The translations under genes were made by a program, and so were the position numbers. The notes beneath the pieces are model-generated. The model saw only the letters and a list, made by a program, of their open reading frames with translations. It was not told the DNA's origin and did not search any database. A stretch of DNA of 53,933 bases from positions 1-53,933 of the IMG/VR virus record IMGVR_UViG_3300047325_000011; one strand, written 5' to 3'. Numbering within the stretch: position 1 is the stretch's first letter; the number at the start of each line of letters is the position of its first letter. This DNA comes from a virus. Positions 6,452 to 12,986 of this stretch are shown in pieces.

Positions 6452-7351
6452 ATGAACATTTTCCAGTCCGCAGGTTCCACCTTCAAGAACCGCCAGGTCG
6501 CTGGCCTGATGATCGACGCCGGTCGCGGCTCGGGTGCGCTGAGCAACGAGCAGCTGTTCCAGCTCGCCCCCTCAGCCTTCGCCGAGGGCAAGCACGAGAG
6601 CCGCACGGAGCGGTACACCTACATCCCGACGATCCGCGTGATCGAGGCCCTGCGGGAGGAGGGCTTCATGCCGGTCGCGGCAGCCCAGGGCAAGAGCCGG
6701 GTGCCGGGTAAGGCCGACTTCACCAAGCACATGATCCGTTTCCGCCGTGAGGTCGATCTGGACAGCCTGGAGACCCGTGGGGTAGCTGAGACGGTCCTGG
6801 TCAACAGCCACGACGGTACGTCGTCCTATTGGCTCCTGGAGGGCCTGTTCCGTGCCGCGTGCAAGAACGGCCTGATCGTCGCCGAGGGTGCCACCCAGGG
6901 CGTCAAGGTCAGCCACAGCGGCAAGATCATCGACCGGGTGATCGAGGGCAGCTACCGGGTGATCGACAATGCCTACAAAGCTGTCGAGGTCTCCCAGCAG
7001 TGGGCGCAGATCGAGCTGAAGCCGCAGGAGCAGATCGCCTTTGGAGCAGCGGCTGCGGCGCTCCGCTTCAACCCGGAGACGCAGCACATCGAGGCAGCCG
7101 AGGTGGTCGCCCCGCGCCGTGCCAGCGACCATGCGAACGACCTCTGGACGGTCTTCAACCGCGCCCAGGAGAGCCTGATTCGCGGCGGCAACCGGTACGT
7201 GTCCCGGAACGTGAACCAGGAGACGGGCCGGGTGACGATCCGCCGCCAGGACAGCCGCCCGGTGCGCTCCATCGACAACAACGTCGGCCTGAACCAGGCG
7301 CTCTGGACACTGGGCGCCGAGATGGCGAAGCTGAAGGGGGTCGCAGCCTAA
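6452..7351 (+). CDS. DUF932 family phage protein
   Basis: 299 residues, with AAGGAGAG upstream of ATG 6452. The pattern of LSNEQLFQLAPSAFAEGKHE, SRTERYTYIPT, VIEALREEGF, then VNSHDGTSSYWLLEGLFR (around residues 114-131) is characteristic of DUF932, a family common in phages, plasmids and ICEs with no established biochemical role. Its length is normal for the family. It has its own promoter and stands alone, so strong early expression is likely. The downstream gap holds another promoter. Confidence 0.85.
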   Translation: MNIFQSAGSTFKNRQVAGLMIDAGRGSGALSNEQLFQLAPSAFAEGKHESRTERYTYIPTIRVIEALREEGFMPVAAAQGKSRVPGKADFTKHMIRFRREVDLDSLETRGVAETVLVNSHDGTSSYWLLEGLFRAACKNGLIVAEGATQGVKVSHSGKIIDRVIEGSYRVIDNAYKAVEVSQQWAQIELKPQEQIAFGAAAAALRFNPETQHIEAAEVVAPRRASDHANDLWTVFNRAQESLIRGGNRYVSRNVNQETGRVTIRRQDSRPVRSIDNNVGLNQALWTLGAEMAKLKGVAA

Positions 7352-7379
7352 AATTGTGACCCAAATCTCAAAATAGTTG

Positions 7380-7421
7380 TTGACAGACCCAGTAGGTAGG
7401 CTTATAGTCTGCTTACTGGGT
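7380..7421 (+). promoter_or_regulatory. Sigma70 promoter with flanking inverted repeat
   Basis: Consensus -35 TTGACA (7380-7385), a 17-base spacer and TATAGT (7403-7408). An 8-base inverted repeat, ACCCAGTA (7387-7394) and TACTGGGT (7414-7421), brackets the -10 box, as expected for an operator. The bases before the -35 (AAAATAGTTG) recur at the 7989 promoter. Confidence 0.8.
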
Positions 7422-7442
7422 CTTCCAGTGGAGGAGAGAGAC

Positions 7443-7670
7443 ATGAGCTACAACTTCACGATCAAGGGAATGAGCGAGTTTCACCTGATCGGATCGTTTG
7501 CGGATAACGGCGAAAACATCGGCAGCGAGTGCATCGGCACCTACCGCACCCTAGCGGAGGCTCAGGAAGCTGGGCGAATGTACTGGAACATCCGCAACCG
7601 TCACTTCTCCAAGGAGCTGACTTCGATCTGGATTTGCGACGAGCGCGACAATGTGGTGGATGGCGCATGA
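7443..7670 (+). CDS. Hypothetical early protein
   Basis: 75 residues from ATG 7443, preceded by GGAGAGAG. The sequence MSYNFTIKGMSEFHLIGSF, then RTLAEAQEAGRMYW and IWICDERDN, resembles small phage proteins that fold as a compact alpha/beta domain, but no function is known. It is the first gene after the 7380 promoter. The stop overlaps the next start (ATGA). Confidence 0.7.
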   Translation: MSYNFTIKGMSEFHLIGSFADNGENIGSECIGTYRTLAEAQEAGRMYWNIRNRHFSKELTSIWICDERDNVVDGA

Positions 7671-7834
7671 ACCAGAACGAAAAAATCCTGTTACTACTGC
7701 GCGCCCTTGACGACGTGATGCGGGGCAAAAGATTGCCGTTGGACGCGGAAACCATGCTGGCCGAATATCGGCACTCTCGCCTCCTTCAAGGCGTTGACCA
7801 CTACAAGCGTCTGGTAGAAGACGACTTCTCGTGA
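7667..7834 (+). CDS. Hypothetical small helical protein
   Basis: 55 residues from ATG 7667, beginning MNQNEKILLLLRALDDVM. It is highly charged, predicted helical, with no Cys and no membrane segment. Coupled on both sides by ATGA and GTGA overlaps. No family is recognised. Confidence 0.6.
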   Translation: MNQNEKILLLLRALDDVMRGKRLPLDAETMLAEYRHSRLLQGVDHYKRLVEDDFS

Positions 7835-7923
7835 TCGGCTCCCGGTGGCATCGGTTCTGGTTGTGGGTATGGTGGCCCAGCCAAATGCGAGACAAAAACA
7901 ACAGCTACTTGTGGCGCAGGTAA
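7831..7923 (+). CDS. Tiny Trp-rich peptide
   Basis: 30 residues from GTG 7831 (GTGA overlap). It is unusually rich in Trp and Arg (SRWHRFWLWVWWPSQMR), an amphipathic or membrane-active pattern. Because it is short, translation is supported only by the coupling overlap. It ends about 65 bases before the next promoter. Confidence 0.4.
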   Translation: MIGSRWHRFWLWVWWPSQMRDKNNSYLWRR

Positions 7924-7988
7924 AAGAGCCGGGCAGCCCCCAAGAAAAAGGCGCGGTGCCTGGAATGCAACAGACTTGAAAATAGTCG

Positions 7989-8030
7989 TTGACAGCTCTA
8001 CTGGGTGTGCTAATCTAGCCCCAAGTAGAG
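7989..8030 (+). promoter_or_regulatory. Sigma70 promoter with flanking inverted repeat
   Basis: -35 TTGACA (7989-7994), a 16-base spacer and -10 TAATCT (8011-8016). CTCTACT (7996-8002) and AGTAGAG (8024-8030) form an inverted repeat around the -10, as at the 7380 promoter. The preceding AAAATAGTCG matches that promoter too, suggesting a shared regulator or UP-like element. Confidence 0.75.
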
Positions 8031-8052
8031 CAACCAACCGAGGAGAGATGAG

Positions 8053-8265
8053 ATGAACAACGAAGTCCAAGTCGAACGCAAGTCGGTGTACGGTGTCGAG
8101 AAGCTGTACCCGGTCAACGCCCTGGCGGACAAGCTGGCCGCATTCAAGGGTCAGAAGACCCTGACCATGAACGACGTCGCCGCGCTGAAGGACATGGGAT
8201 TCACGGTCGCCCTGTACGCCCGCGACCCCGGCAAGCTGGTCGGCATCCACTTGGGAGACCTGTGA
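8053..8265 (+). CDS. Hypothetical early protein
   Basis: 70 residues, with GAGGAGAG upstream of ATG 8053. A basic N-terminal half (MNNEVQVERKSVYGVEKLYP) is followed by LTMNDVAALKDMGFTVALYARD, which could be a helix plus strand of a small alpha/beta fold. No family is recognised. It is the first gene after the 7989 promoter. Its stop overlaps the next ATG (TGATG). Confidence 0.65.
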   Translation: MNNEVQVERKSVYGVEKLYPVNALADKLAAFKGQKTLTMNDVAALKDMGFTVALYARDPGKLVGIHLGDL

Positions 8266-8492
8266 TGAACACCGTGAGCCGCAGGTCTGGGCTGGGCGGC
8301 TACTACGGCAGCGCCTTCGACCGTGGCGGCGCGGACAGTTGGTACGGCCGCCCCAAGCAGCCGCACTTCTGGCCCGACGGCACCTACAACGGCACAATGG
8401 TGTCAGAGGCCGAGATGACTCCCGAGGAGATCGCGGAGTATAATCGCGGCTACGACGAGAACGAAAAATCTGGTGGAAAAAAGGAGTACTGA
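8265..8492 (+). CDS. Hypothetical Gly/Tyr-rich protein
   Basis: 75 residues from ATG 8265 (a GTG three bases upstream is also in frame). The N-terminal half is Gly/Tyr/Arg-rich and probably disordered (GLGGYYGSAFDRGG). The C-terminal half is acidic (SEAEMTPEEIAEYNRGYDE). No family is recognised. The AAAAAAGGAG at its 3' end is the ribosome binding site for the next gene. Confidence 0.6.
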   Translation: MNTVSRRSGLGGYYGSAFDRGGADSWYGRPKQPHFWPDGTYNGTMVSEAEMTPEEIAEYNRGYDENEKSGGKKEY

Positions 8493-8493
8493 C

Positions 8494-8931
8494 ATGAGCA
8501 AAGTAAGCACAGACATCCGGCGCACGTCCTACGACCCTGATACGGCAAACCCCGACGGCTACGTCGGCACCCTGGACGACGCGCTGGCGCAGATACGCGC
8601 CCAGGAAGACATCGACCAGTCCATCACGGCACGCGGCGCGCTGCTGGACTACCTTGGGCTGGACCGCGCCTCGTGGCAGCTGAGCGGGGTACAGCAGCCC
8701 AGTGACCCGTACCGGGACTACGGGTTCTGGGAGGACTGGGTAGAGGACGACAGCGTCGAGTACCGCGACCCGCCGCCCCCGGTTAGCCTGCATGACCAGG
8801 GCATCGGATCCCGCCTGGACGCCCTGAACGATCAGCAGATGGAGGTCTACTGGGCAGCCCGTGTCCGCGTCGGTGTCCGCGAGGCACTGGCGTACGCCGA
8901 AGCCTATCCATACCCGGCGGTGCGGCAATGA
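8494..8931 (+). CDS. Hypothetical acidic protein
   Basis: 145 residues from ATG 8494, with a strong AAGGAG site. It is soluble and acidic, with a central WEDWVEDDSVEYRDPPPP segment. A helical C-terminal part (LDALNDQQMEVYWAARVRVG) follows. No enzyme motif is visible and no family is recognised. The stop overlaps the next start (ATGA). Confidence 0.65.
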   Translation: MSKVSTDIRRTSYDPDTANPDGYVGTLDDALAQIRAQEDIDQSITARGALLDYLGLDRASWQLSGVQQPSDPYRDYGFWEDWVEDDSVEYRDPPPPVSLHDQGIGSRLDALNDQQMEVYWAARVRVGVREALAYAEAYPYPAVRQ

Positions 8932-9041
8932 ACGGCCTGATGCTATTCGCGATGGGCGTGGCAATTTTGGTTGCCGCCATTGTGGCTGCCGAGTTCCTGG
9001 AGGAGCTGGAAAGCGGGGAACGCTTCCGGCTGTTCCAATGA
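8928..9041 (+). CDS. Tiny membrane protein
   Basis: 37 residues. Residues 3-21 (GLMLFAMGVAILVAAIVAA) form one membrane helix and the rest is a short charged tail (EFLEELESGERFRLFQ). ATGA overlaps on both sides. It is the first of three consecutive very small genes, the first two membrane-anchored. Function unknown. Confidence 0.55.
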   Translation: MNGLMLFAMGVAILVAAIVAAEFLEELESGERFRLFQ

Positions 9042-9151
9042 TCTGGGGCATGCTCTGGGGGATGTGGGGCATGTTCACCGTGCTGGTGATCCTGGATGAG
9101 ATGGACAAGTACCGGGCGATCTCGCGCCAGATGGACAGGGAACGGCGATGA
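9038..9151 (+). CDS. Tiny membrane-associated protein
   Basis: 37 residues. The Met/Trp-rich hydrophobic N-terminus (MIWGMLWGMWGMFTVLVIL) is followed by a charged helix (DEMDKYRAISRQMDRERR). ATGA overlaps on both sides support translation. It may form a membrane pair with the preceding gene product, which is only inferred from adjacency. Confidence 0.5.
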   Translation: MIWGMLWGMWGMFTVLVILDEMDKYRAISRQMDRERR

Positions 9152-9321
9152 CCTGGGTGCTGCTGTTCTGGATCCAGGTGCTGCAGCCGGATGGCCGCAC
9201 GCATACCGTGATCGACCGGCTGCATGGATACAGCCAGTCCCGGTGCCAGGAGGACGCCCGCGCCATGGTGACCGGCCCGCGTTCAGTGATGAAGGCGATC
9301 TGCCAACCGGAGAAGACATGA
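9148..9321 (+). CDS. Small hypothetical protein with two Cys
   Basis: 57 residues from ATG 9148. The N-terminal hydrophobic stretch (MTWVLLFWIQVL) is too short for a firm membrane helix. It resembles small phage proteins that end in a Cys-containing alpha/beta segment (SQSRCQEDARAMV ... AICQPEKT). ATGA overlaps on both sides. Function unknown. Confidence 0.55.
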   Translation: MTWVLLFWIQVLQPDGRTHTVIDRLHGYSQSRCQEDARAMVTGPRSVMKAICQPEKT

Positions 9322-9560
9322 ACATCGAAGACAGCAAGCTGCGGGCACTCAAGATCATCGCCCTGGCCTCTGCCGTGGCTGAGCTGCACAAGCTGGACAT
9401 GGATGGATTGTCGCTGATCGAGCGCGAGATGGTGAGCCTGTCGGCCCGGTCACTGGCCGAGGTCGAGGCGAAGCTGAACCCCAGGCTGGAGGACGACGCG
9501 CGGCTGCTGCAGGAGCGGATCAAGAGCCTGTACCTGAGCCGGGTGCTTGGGGGCGTGTGA
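9318..9560 (+). CDS. Hypothetical helical protein
   Basis: 80 residues from ATG 9318, almost entirely predicted helix (RALKIIALASAVAELHKLDM, then SARSLAEVEAKLNPRLED). It could be a small helical-bundle or coiled-coil protein. No family is recognised. It closes this operon; an extended -10 promoter follows directly. Confidence 0.65.
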   Translation: MNIEDSKLRALKIIALASAVAELHKLDMDGLSLIEREMVSLSARSLAEVEAKLNPRLEDDARLLQERIKSLYLSRVLGGV

Positions 9561-9566
9561 TATAAT
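9558..9566 (+). promoter_or_regulatory. Extended -10 promoter
   Basis: TGA-TATAAT: a consensus -10 box (9561-9566) with the TGn extension that can replace a -35. No good -35 lies upstream. It is placed just ahead of the packaging/morphogenesis genes. Similar extended -10 elements occur at about 6264 and 18684. Confidence 0.55.
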
Positions 9567-9609
9567 AGGCACACAAGGATAGCCCACGTCGGGCAGCCCA
9601 GGTGACAAC

Positions 9610-10098
9610 GTGACAGCCAATAGATCCCTTCTGACGCGCCTACTGCGGGCGATTCTACCCAAGCAAACAATCGAGCAACTGGCTGAAGGCAGCCAGCTGT
9701 TCAGTACTTTTGAGGTCAGCTTGAGGCAGTCAGGGAAGACAATCCTGCAACTACAATCCGAGATAGACCGGCTCGCGCATGAGGGCGTGCAACTGAGGCG
9801 CAACGAGGCCAGCGCCGGGTTCCTTGCGAACGAGCTACAGTCACAGGTGATGGTGCAGCGGGCGATGCTGAAGGATTACGGTAAGGTCACAGAGGCATTG
9901 GTGAAAGCAGATGTCACAACCAGAAATCGACCCGGCGAAGCTGTTCCAGCAGGCACCGGCAGTACTGAACCAGCTGGCCCGTATATCGCAGATGGTGCTT
10001 GCGGCCTGGAAGGATGCACCTGTGGAGCTAAGATTAGCCGCCGGGGACGCAGTGGCACTGATCGCAAGGCTGGCAAAGGTCGAAGTGCGGCCCGATGA
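9610..10098 (+). CDS. Coiled-coil protein; C-terminal third overlaps another frame
   Basis: 162 residues from GTG 9610, with an AGGTGACAAC stretch just upstream. Residues 1-100 look genuine: amphipathic helices with a heptad pattern (LQLQSEIDRLAHEGVQLRRN). After residue 100 the composition changes to Gly/Thr/Arg-rich and another plausible start (9911) opens in a second frame. The ORF stops exactly at the ATGA that begins the 10095 gene. A natural or assembly indel near 9900 would end it at TGA 9902-9904 instead. Confidence 0.6.
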   Translation: MTANRSLLTRLLRAILPKQTIEQLAEGSQLFSTFEVSLRQSGKTILQLQSEIDRLAHEGVQLRRNEASAGFLANELQSQVMVQRAMLKDYGKVTEALVKADVTTRNRPGEAVPAGTGSTEPAGPYIADGACGLEGCTCGAKISRRGRSGTDRKAGKGRSAAR

Positions 10099-10336
10099 GT
10101 GCGTCGTCGTCCTCGAACACCAGCGCAAAGTGCCAGGGCGTGCGCCTGACCGGCAGAAGCCGGGGAGAGCCTTGCAGAAACAAACCCCAGACACAATTCC
10201 GGGGAAAGCCAGTGTGCGCAAGCCACTACCTGATGATGTCCAGGGATCCACACCGCTTTCGCGAAGCCCAAGCAGCATACGGGCGAAGACTGGTCCGGGC
10301 GCAGCACGTAAGCCCTCAGCTGGACGCATTCCCTGA
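9911..10336 (+). CDS. Hypothetical helical protein in an overlapping frame
   Basis: 141 residues from ATG 9911. The first 62 residues read like a real helical domain (MSQPEIDPAKLFQQAPAVL, then AAGDAVALIARLAKVEV). The remainder, overlapping the 10095 gene, is Pro/Arg/Lys-rich and may be a by-product of the other frame. Its stop overlaps the TerS-like start (TGATG), which would be normal coupling. The pair of long overlaps is unusual for this genome. Confidence 0.5.
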   Translation: MSQPEIDPAKLFQQAPAVLNQLARISQMVLAAWKDAPVELRLAAGDAVALIARLAKVEVRPDECVVVLEHQRKVPGRAPDRQKPGRALQKQTPDTIPGKASVRKPLPDDVQGSTPLSRSPSSIRAKTGPGAARKPSAGRIP

Positions 10337-10343
10337 TGTCTGA
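10095..10343 (+). CDS. Small Cys/His protein
   Basis: 82 residues from ATG 10095 (ATGA overlap with the 9610 frame). KCQGVRLTGRSRGEPCRNK, then GKPVCASHYLMM, forms a C-x14-C-x14-C-x2-H set, a plausible single zinc site of the type found in small phage zinc-binding proteins. It overlaps the TerS-like gene by eight bases. Function unknown; position suggests a packaging-related role. Confidence 0.6.
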   Translation: MSASSSSNTSAKCQGVRLTGRSRGEPCRNKPQTQFRGKPVCASHYLMMSRDPHRFREAQAAYGRRLVRAQHVSPQLDAFPDV

Positions 10344-10986
10344 GGACATCGACATTGATGACCAGGTAGACACGGAGCAGCTGCGGCGCTTCGAGCGTTT
10401 CGTTGCCTTAGGTGGCGGCGTGCCGCTGCAGCAGGAGCTGCGGAACCTGCGGAAGATCGAGGAGGGCGTAGTCCCGCACCTCGCGGACAACGTCACCCCG
10501 AAGCACCGGACGTTTGTGGCCGACCTAGCAGCCTCAGGGGTCAGCCACGACGCCATCGCGAAGATGCTTGGGATCACGCGCCAGTACCTGGAGAAGCTCT
10601 TCGACTACGAGCTGAACACGGCCTTCGAGTTCTCCAAGGCGAACCTGGGTCGGACGCTGTTCCTGCGCGGTCTCGCGGGAGACACGCAGGCGGCGACCAA
10701 CTGGCTGAGATACCACAACCGCTCCGACTGGGGCAGCAAGACACAGTTCACCGGCAAGGACGCGGGGCCGATTGACGTTGACGTGAACCACAAGGGCAAG
10801 AGCCTGGATGAGGCGAAGCAGTGGCTTGGCCAGATCGTTTCGGCAATGATGCTCGACAAGGATCTAGCCAACAAAGAACCACCCAAGCGGCCTCCGGTAC
10901 CGGGCGCCAAACTCAAGGCGCCGAAGCCCGCGAAGGTGAAGTCAACGATCAAGAAACCGAGGCAAGACGATGAAACAGAAGAGTGA
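10336..10986 (+). CDS. Terminase small subunit-like protein
   Basis: 216 residues from ATG 10336. The segment around residues 55-85 (HRTFVADLAASGVSHDAIAK, MLGITRQYL) is a helix-turn-helix of the type that binds packaging sites. A following helical part (FSKANLGRTLFLRGLAGD, ATNWLRYHN) resembles small-terminase oligomerisation regions. The C-terminus is Lys/Pro-rich and probably disordered. About 3 kb upstream of TerL, so the call rests on fold signature plus position. Alternative: an unrelated phage HTH protein. Confidence 0.7.
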   Translation: MSEDIDIDDQVDTEQLRRFERFVALGGGVPLQQELRNLRKIEEGVVPHLADNVTPKHRTFVADLAASGVSHDAIAKMLGITRQYLEKLFDYELNTAFEFSKANLGRTLFLRGLAGDTQAATNWLRYHNRSDWGSKTQFTGKDAGPIDVDVNHKGKSLDEAKQWLGQIVSAMMLDKDLANKEPPKRPPVPGAKLKAPKPAKVKSTIKKPRQDDETEE

Positions 10987-11143
10987 CCACCCCTGGCGCA
11001 CCAGGAGCTACTTCGAGCGGATGCAGAGGCAAGAGGCGGCGTACTTTACGGACATTTCCCTGATCAACCCACCGGATCAGGTGGAACTTCTTCAGCAGTT
11101 CCCTGTCATAGCCAGAGAGTACCAACAGGGGGAGCACGCATGA
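10970..11143 (+). CDS. Small hypothetical protein
   Basis: 57 residues from ATG 10970, overlapping the TerS-like gene by 17 bases and the next by four (ATGA). The sequence MKQKSDHPWRTRSYFERMQ is charged and soluble. No family is recognised. Confidence 0.5.
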   Translation: MKQKSDHPWRTRSYFERMQRQEAAYFTDISLINPPDQVELLQQFPVIAREYQQGEHA

Positions 11144-11604
11144 GCAAGTTCAAGGTCGGGGACCGATTCGCGTACAACAACGAGTTGCGCCACGAGGGCA
11201 AGATCCTCAAGGTCAACCATCTGGCTGGGACCGTCGAAGTGTCGTACTACGATGAGAAGGGAAATCTTCGTGATCACACGCACATCCTGGCCGAGAGCAA
11301 GCTGATCAACCTCACGAATCCACCGCAGTCCAATGGATACCTTACTTATACCTACCGGTGGCAGCTTCCAGCATCCACGCCTGAGCAAGTTCTCGGTACG
11401 CCGAAACCAGACAAGCGCACGGAGCAGCTGCTGAACGAGCTGTACCACGACCGCGCTCGGCTGGAGAAGATCGTCGCCAATGCCGTGGAGGTAGTGCGCG
11501 GAATCAAGGAGTACGCGGAGGAGATCGAGCACGGCGCGGCAACGACAGAGGGCGCTGCCTACGTCGCTGGCCAGATCGACCAGTTCCTGGAGCAGCATGG
11601 CTGA
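11140..11604 (+). CDS. Protein with N-terminal SH3-like (KOW-type) domain
   Basis: 154 residues from ATG 11140. FKVGDRFAYNNELRHEGKIL at residues 4-23, followed by beta-strand-rich sequence up to about residue 60, has the 'VGDR...G.I..V' layout of small SH3/KOW barrels. The C-terminal half is helical. The same VGDR motif occurs twice in the gene at 11970. The role is unknown; such barrels bind nucleic acid or protein. Overlaps the next gene by eight bases. Confidence 0.65.
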   Translation: MSKFKVGDRFAYNNELRHEGKILKVNHLAGTVEVSYYDEKGNLRDHTHILAESKLINLTNPPQSNGYLTYTYRWQLPASTPEQVLGTPKPDKRTEQLLNELYHDRARLEKIVANAVEVVRGIKEYAEEIEHGAATTEGAAYVAGQIDQFLEQHG

Positions 11605-11968
11605 CGGGGGACTCAAGATGCAGTCCAACGGTGATCTGGTCTGGTACAAGCCAGACGAGGACGGGCCGGTGTTCCGAATCGCGGCAGACGGCGCCCTGAC
11701 GGTACACAAGATGGGCACCGACCTGAACGACATGGCTAGGCTGTTCTGGGAGGCCGTACACTTCCATGGCATGAGCTACACCCAGAAGCTGCACCAGGCT
11801 GAGCAGATGATTCTAGCGCTGTACAACGACCCATGCCGCCAGGTGGTCATGGAGGGCGAGTACGAGGTATTCAAGCACCTCAAGGACAAGAAGGCCGGTG
11901 TGCCTATGAACACGGTCAGGACTGTCCTCGGGGCCGTCAAGGAAATTTGCGGGAAACAGGAGAACTAG
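11597..11968 (+). CDS. Hypothetical protein
   Basis: 123 residues from ATG 11597. The N-terminal part is beta-rich (GDLVWYKPDEDGPVFRIA) and the C-terminal part helical (AEQMILALYNDPCRQVVM). No motif is recognised. It sits between the two SH3-like genes, so it may belong to the same functional set. A good AGGAG near its 3' end serves the next GTG. Confidence 0.6.
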   Translation: MADGGLKMQSNGDLVWYKPDEDGPVFRIAADGALTVHKMGTDLNDMARLFWEAVHFHGMSYTQKLHQAEQMILALYNDPCRQVVMEGEYEVFKHLKDKKAGVPMNTVRTVLGAVKEICGKQEN

Positions 11969-11969
11969 G

Positions 11970-12701
11970 GTGAGCGCACTAGACCGTACCAATAAAGCCA
12001 GAAGCCTGCTAGAGGAAGCCTACAATGAGCTTGGTGATGCCCTAAGGGAAATCACTGCCCAGCTGGACGCTAAAGACAAGCGCATCGCTGAGCTGGAGAA
12101 GGAACTGGCAGAGACGTACTCTAAGGTAATATCGCAGGACATCGCGAAGTCTCGCGAAGAGACCTTCGAGAAGTACGCCGCGCAGGTGCTGAACAGCCAA
12201 CCTCAGACCAGGCTCGGATTCAAGGTCGGCGACCGGGTGCGGATGACCTCCCCAGAGGCACAAGGCAGTCCCTACGCAACTGGCGTAGTGGTCAGCCTAC
12301 TTGGCTCGGAAGACAATCCAGGGCGCCCCGAGATCCAGGTCATCTGGGACTGCGGCATGTTCAGCAGTCCCCCCGGCCAGAGCTGGTGGGCTGACGACCT
12401 GGAGGTAGTCCCGGCAGAGACACCCAAGACCAAGGGCGGATTCGCGGTAGGGGACCGGATCCAGCACAAGCAGTACGGGCATCTGAGTAAAAACTGGCAC
12501 GGTAAGGTGATCAGCTTGCGACCCCCTAAGGGTTTCTCGGATGCGGACCTCATTGTCCAATGGGACGAGGGCGTAGGCAGTGATAAGGAAGGTTTCCCGG
12601 CGCACACTGACCAAATCGAGCACGAAAACCCCAAGCATAACAAGGCTGTGCAAGATTCTGCCGTTGCTTCTGCCGACTGCAGGCACTGGAGCAAGCTGTG
12701 A
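11970..12701 (+). CDS. Coiled-coil protein with two SH3-like domains
   Basis: 243 residues from GTG 11970 with AGGAG seven bases upstream. Residues 8-65 are a coiled coil (REITAQLDAKDKRIAELEKE). Two SH3-like repeats follow: GFKVGDRVRM (about 83-92), ending ...IQVIWDCG, and GGFAVGDRIQHK (about 155-166), ending ...LIVQWDEG. The internal repeat and the related domain at 11140 indicate duplication within this operon. Possible nucleic-acid- or capsid-binding adaptor; unproven. Confidence 0.65.
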   Translation: MSALDRTNKARSLLEEAYNELGDALREITAQLDAKDKRIAELEKELAETYSKVISQDIAKSREETFEKYAAQVLNSQPQTRLGFKVGDRVRMTSPEAQGSPYATGVVVSLLGSEDNPGRPEIQVIWDCGMFSSPPGQSWWADDLEVVPAETPKTKGGFAVGDRIQHKQYGHLSKNWHGKVISLRPPKGFSDADLIVQWDEGVGSDKEGFPAHTDQIEHENPKHNKAVQDSAVASADCRHWSKL

Positions 12702-12745
12702 AGCTCCTCGGCCTGATTGGCCCGGTAGCCTACAGGCTCCAGTAG
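12698..12745 (+). CDS. Micro-ORF (15 codons) bridging two genes
   Basis: GTG 12698 overlaps the upstream stop (GTGA). Its TAG (12743-12745) overlaps the next GTG (TAGTG). The peptide VKLLGLIGPVAYRLQ is hydrophobic. It may act only as a translational relay. Confidence 0.35.
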   Translation: MKLLGLIGPVAYRLQ

Positions 12746-12945
12746 TGGTCTACGCGGTGCCCACCAACGCCAAGGAGTACGTGATCCGCAAGCTGTGCCC
12801 GGTGGAGCACGTGATCTACGCGGAGAATGACCGGGACGCGGAACTAAAGGCCCGCGCTATGCTCGAAAAGGACGAGGTGCTGGTGGGCGTGCTCTCCAGG
12901 ATCAAGTTCGAGTATGGCCAGGTCAACGGGAGTACGTGGAAGTGA
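12745..12945 (+). CDS. Hypothetical protein
   Basis: 66 residues from GTG 12745. VVYAVPTNAKEYVIRKLCPV, then HVIYAENDRDAELKARAML, suggests a small alpha/beta fold. No family is recognised. The start is set by the TAGTG overlap with the micro-ORF upstream; the ORF is open further 5' in the same frame, overlapping the previous gene. Confidence 0.55.
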   Translation: MVYAVPTNAKEYVIRKLCPVEHVIYAENDRDAELKARAMLEKDEVLVGVLSRIKFEYGQVNGSTWK

Positions 12946-12986
12946 GCAAAGACCACCCACAGCCTGACAGAGAGGTGAAGCCATGA
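12942..12986 (+). CDS. Micro-ORF (14 codons) bridging two genes
   Basis: GTG 12942 overlaps the preceding stop (GTGA) and its TGA overlaps the next ATG (ATGA at 12983). The peptide VSKDHPQPDREVKP is hydrophilic. An AGAGGTGAAG inside it is the ribosome binding site for the next gene. Confidence 0.35.
   Translation: MSKDHPQPDREVKP

Noticed and set aside
7801-9225. 474-codon minus-strand ORF opposite the small early genes
   Set aside because: It mirrors several well-coupled plus-strand genes and has the Arg/Pro/Ser-rich look of an antisense frame in GC-rich DNA.
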